Shown: piece after piece, positions 60,701-64,000 of the stretch
Layout: the number at the start of each line of letters is the position of its first letter
How positions within the stretch are numbered: the stretch's first letter is position 1
DNA from: Ostrinia nubilalis
Lineage: Eukaryota > Arthropoda > Insecta > Lepidoptera > Crambidae
Length of the DNA stretch: 64,000 nucleotides
NCBI RefSeq assembly: GCF_963855985.1
Contig: NC_087117.1
Location: forward strand, 4,041,001-4,105,000
Reading direction: 5' to 3'
Made by a program: the position numbers and the translations under genes
The notes under the pieces: model-generated
The model's database searches: none
What the model saw: the letters and a program-made list of their open reading frames with translations, nothing else
What the model was told of the DNA's origin: nothing

Positions 60701-63125
60701 TAAGTGAAGCAGAAAATCGAACGCATAGCGTTGAATAGAGCTTTGTGATTGGTTCATTCATATGTCACCCTGTGAGTTCACGTGCACTGTGAGACTTCAT
60801 AGTAATGTTTGTGAATACGGGCATGAAACGGGTATCCAAAGCTTACCTTTTGTAAATAGTTTTTGGGTATAGAGTAACCATTACTTAAACTTAAGTAGGC
60901 TTTGTAATTTAAGCGTAGGTGAGTAAAGGCGTCGCGAGTTCCCTGAAGCGCTGAGGTCGCGCTGATTGCCGTGAACTAATAAACGTGAACTTGGCTTGGT
61001 GCGGGTTCGTTTTACTGGACGGCACGAGAAAATGACCGTTAATAGACAGTACGACAAAATAGGGGACTATTCGTACATTTCGTTCATACCGCTGCAACTC
61101 CTGTGTAGTCAGGATCTGCAGCTTGATTAGCAATAAAAATCCAAACAGTACCTAAATACCAAATTTGTTTCAGGGCAAGTTGATTGGACTGCCATTGAAC
61201 CCCCAAAGAAATAGGTAAAAAATAAGCACAATAAAAAGTTTCTTCAATAATTTACCCCTCCAATTTTTTTTTGTATAGTACTCAGCCCTCAAGCAGTTCC
61301 TCTCTGTGGTCTTTTGGCAATTGAATTGGGGGTAAGATAGCCATTTCCTCTGTAGTTGAGGATTGAGGATCATCACTTTCCTTGAAGTGATATGACGTCT
61401 GTCTGTCCCCCAATGATTTCCACATCGCCCGGTTGGAAGCGGCCTGCATGCAGCGCCTTCCTGCTATCTTTATGAGGTCGTCGGTCCTACGTCATCTGTA
61501 TGTTGCAGTAAGACAGTGGAAACGGGCCACAGGACTCGCGACCAGTATTGTTCGTGGACTGGGCTTTCTCGGAATGCTATATAAATTGTTATCGACTGTA
61601 TTTGTTAGTGATGTTAGGTGTAGTAAAGGAAATGTATCGATGATAGAACATATTTATCAACACCACCTGTCTTATACCCAAAAGTGTGTGAGTGGGCAAA
61701 ATTTTCAGCTCCGTTTGGTTGGTGGTCTAGTTTCACCCATTTTCATATGTGCACTTTATCAAGACTCACACATTGTATTGTACGTCCATATCCTAAGGAG
61801 GGAAACCACAAAGCTGCAAAAAGGAAAACATTTGTCCTTTACAACTTATTAGCTGCTCCCGACGCCATTTGGTTAAGCAACTTCATACATTTAACGAAAA
61901 AAAGCGTTTTAATCAAGCATTGAACTGAATCATTCAATTGTTCATGATTTATTAATTTTCAAGCTTTGTTTATTATCGACTGCTGTATCGATATCGATAA
62001 ACTCCCCGCCCTTGAGCGTAAAATCGTTTCGTTGCGAGCAGTAAACCGCGCGCGTATTAACTGCACAGAAATTATTTATTACTAACGATTGTAGCGTTTG
62101 GACGGCCTTTGACTTGTTCGGTGTTTTTGAGATCAATAAATTGTTTGCATGGTTTTTGACCTTGTATTTTTAATCTCCCTATCATCATCATCATCATCAT
62201 CATCATCATCTCAGACATAGGACGTCCACTGCTGAACATAGGCCTACCCCAATGCTTTCCATGTTGATCGATTGGTAGGGGCCTGCATCCAGCGCGTCCC
62301 TGCTACCTTTAGTACCTTTATGATGTTGTCGGTCTACCTTGTGGGTGGACGTCTCACGCTGCGTTTTCCGGTACGCTATCCTCCTATATTCTGATTAATT
62401 TCGTTGCGGGTCCAATGACAGTTCAACTTTCACCTGGGACAAACTTGGCCTTCACTGGTTGGGTTTTATTGGCGGTCAAGCTGTAGATGCTGGCTATTTA
62501 ATGCATCTGGGGAGGCCTACAGTGACTGAAATGATGTTGGAAACTTACCTAGCTCCAGGAAAATAAGCCACACGTTGTGCGAGGACCGACGGATTAGCAA
62601 GCTGAAGTGGCAATGGGCAGGGCACATAGTACGCAGAACTGACGGCCGATGGGGCAGAAAGGTTCTGGAATGGAGGCCGCGTACCGGAAAACGCAGCGTG
62701 GGACTTCCACCTACAAGGTGGACCGAGGAAGCGCTGGACGCAGGCCGCTACCAATCGATCAACATGGAAAGCATTGGGGGAGGCCTATGTTCAGCAGTGG
62801 ACGTCCTATGTCTGAAATGATGATGATGATGTTGTGCGAGGCCCTATTTACTCCATTCAATTATAATACATCACGCATACGGAAACCGCTCACCGCTAGA
62901 TGGTGTTGTATGCTTTTAACTGGCGGTGGTAAAGTTTTTGACTTACCTAGCGTCCAGGAATATGAGCCGCATGTCCAGCGACGCCCTGAACATGAACATG
63001 TTGGAGTGCAGCTTCAGTTCTGTCACGGCGGAGGGCGGGAGGGAGTGTCCCACCGCCACCAGTCCCAAAGGCGCCGAGCCCTCGCCGAAGCGGCGCGCTC
63101 GGAGGTACCCCGAGCAGTGGATCAC
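54108..63125 (-). CDS. sim: single-minded bHLH-PAS transcription factor, 3' part, 4 exons
   Basis: Four minus-strand exons (62947-63125, 55990-56096, 55296-55443, 54108-54723) splice into 349 codons plus stop with matching phases. Single-minded is a nuclear bHLH-PAS factor that pairs with ARNT/Tango and directs ventral midline fate in insects. The visible part is the PAS-B domain ([82 protein letters not shown]) followed by a low-complexity tail rich in Asn, Gln, Ser and Tyr. The run [18 protein letters not shown] separates it from the related trachealess/NPAS1/3 proteins. The bHLH and PAS-A exons must lie past 64000. The gene converges on DCAF1. Confidence 0.95.
54828..54927 (+). mobile_element. 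RTE-type 3' tail
   Basis: ggccgctgccaaccggtc, attgggggaggcctatgtt and a short (gat)n-like end, in the sim intron. Confidence 0.65.
55296..55443 (-). CDS. sim: sim exon: PAS-B end
   Basis: Acceptor cccttgcag, donor gtaaga. It encodes [20 protein letters not shown], then [19 protein letters not shown] and [10 protein letters not shown]. This is the diagnostic Sim signature. Confidence 0.96.
55555..55765 (+). mobile_element. Helitron-like 3' end
   Basis: Sequence of the type seen at 29530-29640, ending cgaaggcgcgggcacagcta followed by gt, resembling the CTAGT-type Helitron terminus. Confidence 0.5.
55783..55970 (+). mobile_element. RTE-type 3' end
   Basis: Sense copy of the coding tail (tggaggccacgtaccggaaa, cgcagcgtgggacgtccacc) to gctgaaatgatgatgatgg. 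Confidence 0.8.
55990..56096 (-). CDS. sim: sim exon: PAS-B middle
   Basis: Acceptor ttgtcaacag, donor gtaagt. It encodes [20 protein letters not shown] then [16 protein letters not shown], the central PAS-B helix. Ends in phase 1. Confidence 0.95.
56195..56275 (-). mobile_element. RTE-type 3' end fragment
   Basis: Inverted tail variant cagccgaaagacgtccagtg. Confidence 0.65.
56276..57830. other. sim intron, no exon recognised
   Basis: Contains an aaccgacttcaaaaaaagg repeat with a long T run at 57252-57420. The open frame at 56624-56905 has no family signal. Confidence 0.5.
57831..58152. repeat. foldback element, 147-bp arms
   Basis: Arms 57831-57977 and 58007-58152 are inverted copies around a 29-base loop; the inner ends carry gactcc words (accgactcc). 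Confidence 0.88.
58153..59951. other. sim intron, no exon recognised
   Basis: AT-rich, with an imperfect inverted pair around tgggagcgac at 59675-59790 and the left half of a split MITE at 59868-59945. Confidence 0.45.
59952..60439. mobile_element. foldback element with 16-base internal repeats
   Basis: Ends gggttacctacaccatatcg in inverted form. Each arm holds several atcaaaatatcgaacg units. It sits inside a split copy of the MITE at 20859-21005. Confidence 0.88.
60675..60822. mobile_element. MITE with gcccgtattcacaaac ends
   Basis: Inverted ends, flanked on each side by agtttttgggtatag and cttaaacttaagtaggcttt repeats. Confidence 0.75.
61400..61480 (-). mobile_element. RTE-type 3' end fragment
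   Basis: Inverted tail ccaatgatttccacatcgcc, ggcctgcatgcagcgccttc. Confidence 0.65.
62182..62375 (-). mobile_element. RTE-type 3' end with (atc)n
   Basis: A (atc)n run at 62182-62210 followed by the inverted RTE tail to gtgggtggacgtctcacgct. Confidence 0.75.
62543..62578 (-). repeat. decayed copy of sim PAS-B exon 3' end plus donor
   Basis: On the minus strand it reads acgtgtggcttattttcctg, then gagctag and gtaagt, matching the end of the exon at 62947 with several changes and a one-base deletion. Confidence 0.75.
62585..62830 (+). mobile_element. 5'-truncated RTE retrotransposon with TSD
   Basis: Flanked by the 11-bp duplication GTTGTGCGAGG (62574, 62831). The frame reads [34 protein letters not shown] and [16 protein letters not shown], the RTE C-terminal tail, then a (gat)n end. 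Confidence 0.9.
62947..63125 (-). CDS. sim: sim exon: PAS-B start
   Basis: Acceptor tatttgcgcag and donor gtaagt on the minus strand. It encodes [32 protein letters not shown] and [17 protein letters not shown], ending in phase 2. The insert between GYL and GLVAVG is short. Confidence 0.95.
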
Positions 63126-64000
63126 CTGCGCAAATATACATCACTGTCAGGTCATTTAGTCTCCAATGCAGTAGCACGATTACCTAAAGAAAATTTAATA
63201 TCAATAAAATGATAATAATCTATTAGGGCCCTGCCACACTGCGTTTTCAAAGCGGAGCGGCCACGCAGCGAACACGCCGCGTGTGTGCGGCGAAGACGTC
63301 GTGGATACACTCGAGTTAAAGAACTACGAGTAAGTAAGTTGCTGATTTCTGTCCTATTTTTGTGTGATTATTCTTCTGTGTATCAAAATTGTTTGCTTCC
63401 CTAATATAAATAAATAATTAAAAAAAAAGTAAATGAGACGACGCAATATTGATATTGACCATAAATTACATAGAACAGAGTAGGTACAACACTATTGGAG
63501 ACATTTTGTCACCTGCAGCAATGCTATTTCAATTAGAGTCAGCTTTTCAAAACATTCAAGCTTACAGAACATACAGTAAAGTACCTACATAAAACAAGCA
63601 TTATGGACTAAATAAAATCATATCTAAGGCTTGTTTTCGAAAGTATCACGATAATAATACGAACTTAGGTTGGCGTGATAACTCTATTACGACATAAAAA
63701 TGTCACTATTACACCATTAAACATCGCTCTGCTCGACTACTACAGGAACCGACTCAGTTAGAAGTTTTGTTTCAGTGAAATAGTGAATAGTGACCCCCAG
63801 TTAAGAAAAGACACTAATTTACTTACACAACCCTTAAGTGTCATTATCAAAATCACCACAACCTCTTTCCATTCCGAATTATTGAATGGATCAACACTCA
63901 TTTCCCTCTGTTTGCACGCATCAACAAGAAAGCATATTGTTTGAATGTTTACACGGACCATAGAGCATGCACCCTACCTCTTCGCGCCCCAATCATAGAC
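63126..64000. other. sim intron, no exon recognised
   Basis: A ggtttcca/aaagcggagcgg-type fragment lies at 63225-63300. No PAS-A or bHLH exon could be recognised up to the edge. Confidence 0.55.

Noticed and set aside
61433..61852. 139-residue plus-strand open frame
   Set aside because: Begins in an inverted RTE tail and continues through unrelated intron sequence; no recognisable motif.
63960..64000. Possible further sim exon with gtaggg donor at the right edge
   Set aside because: The minus-strand reading (VYDWGAK) does not resemble the Sim segment expected before VIHC, and the phase does not fit.

Overview
The window is insect nuclear DNA, almost certainly from a moth or butterfly. It has many short exons with GT/AG introns, two conserved animal genes, and introns packed with MITEs, hAT and piggyBac-like elements, RTE-type non-LTR 3' ends, a tRNA-derived SINE and Helitron-like ends of the kinds common in Lepidoptera. 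No bacterial or viral gene was seen.

Layout. (1) Positions 11-45496, plus strand: 27 exons of DCAF1 (VprBP; Mahjong in flies), the WD40 substrate receptor of CUL4-DDB1 ubiquitin ligase. The exons join in one open frame of 1131 codons plus stop; the N-terminal part lies upstream of the window. In order the protein has an armadillo-like helical region, a LisH motif, a WD40 domain and an acidic/arginine-rich tail. An AATAAA lies four bases after the stop codon. (2) Positions 45500-54100: a convergent intergenic stretch with two nested piggyBac-like elements, several TA-flanked MITEs and a hAT element carrying a retroelement insert. (3) Positions 54108-63125, minus strand: the last four coding exons (349 codons plus stop) of single-minded (sim), a bHLH-PAS factor, covering the PAS-B domain and C-terminal tail. 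Its bHLH and PAS-A exons lie beyond the right edge.

The most unusual feature is in the DCAF1 introns. At exons 2, 3, 7, 11, 12, 15, 17, 20, 23, 24 and 26 the 3' end of the exon, its splice donor and the start of the intron have been copied into the following intron, from one extra copy up to arrays of about 20 or more (exon 11: a 241-bp unit, 12 full copies and a 13th partial one). At exon 8 the acceptor side is copied instead. The sim PAS-B exon shows a decayed copy of the same type, so the process is not confined to one gene. In the well-preserved copies nearly all differences from the true exon are synonymous (about 37 to 3 by eye), while the flanking intron parts are much more diverged. 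The copies therefore seem to have separated while under protein-level constraint, although most lack an obvious acceptor.

The transposon record is rich and nested. It includes a family with perfect 7-bp target-site duplications (three copies), hAT elements with exact 8-bp duplications, and a near-perfect 1,046-bp foldback element inside one of the 7-bp-TSD copies. Coordinates were read by eye; no alignment or database search was run.
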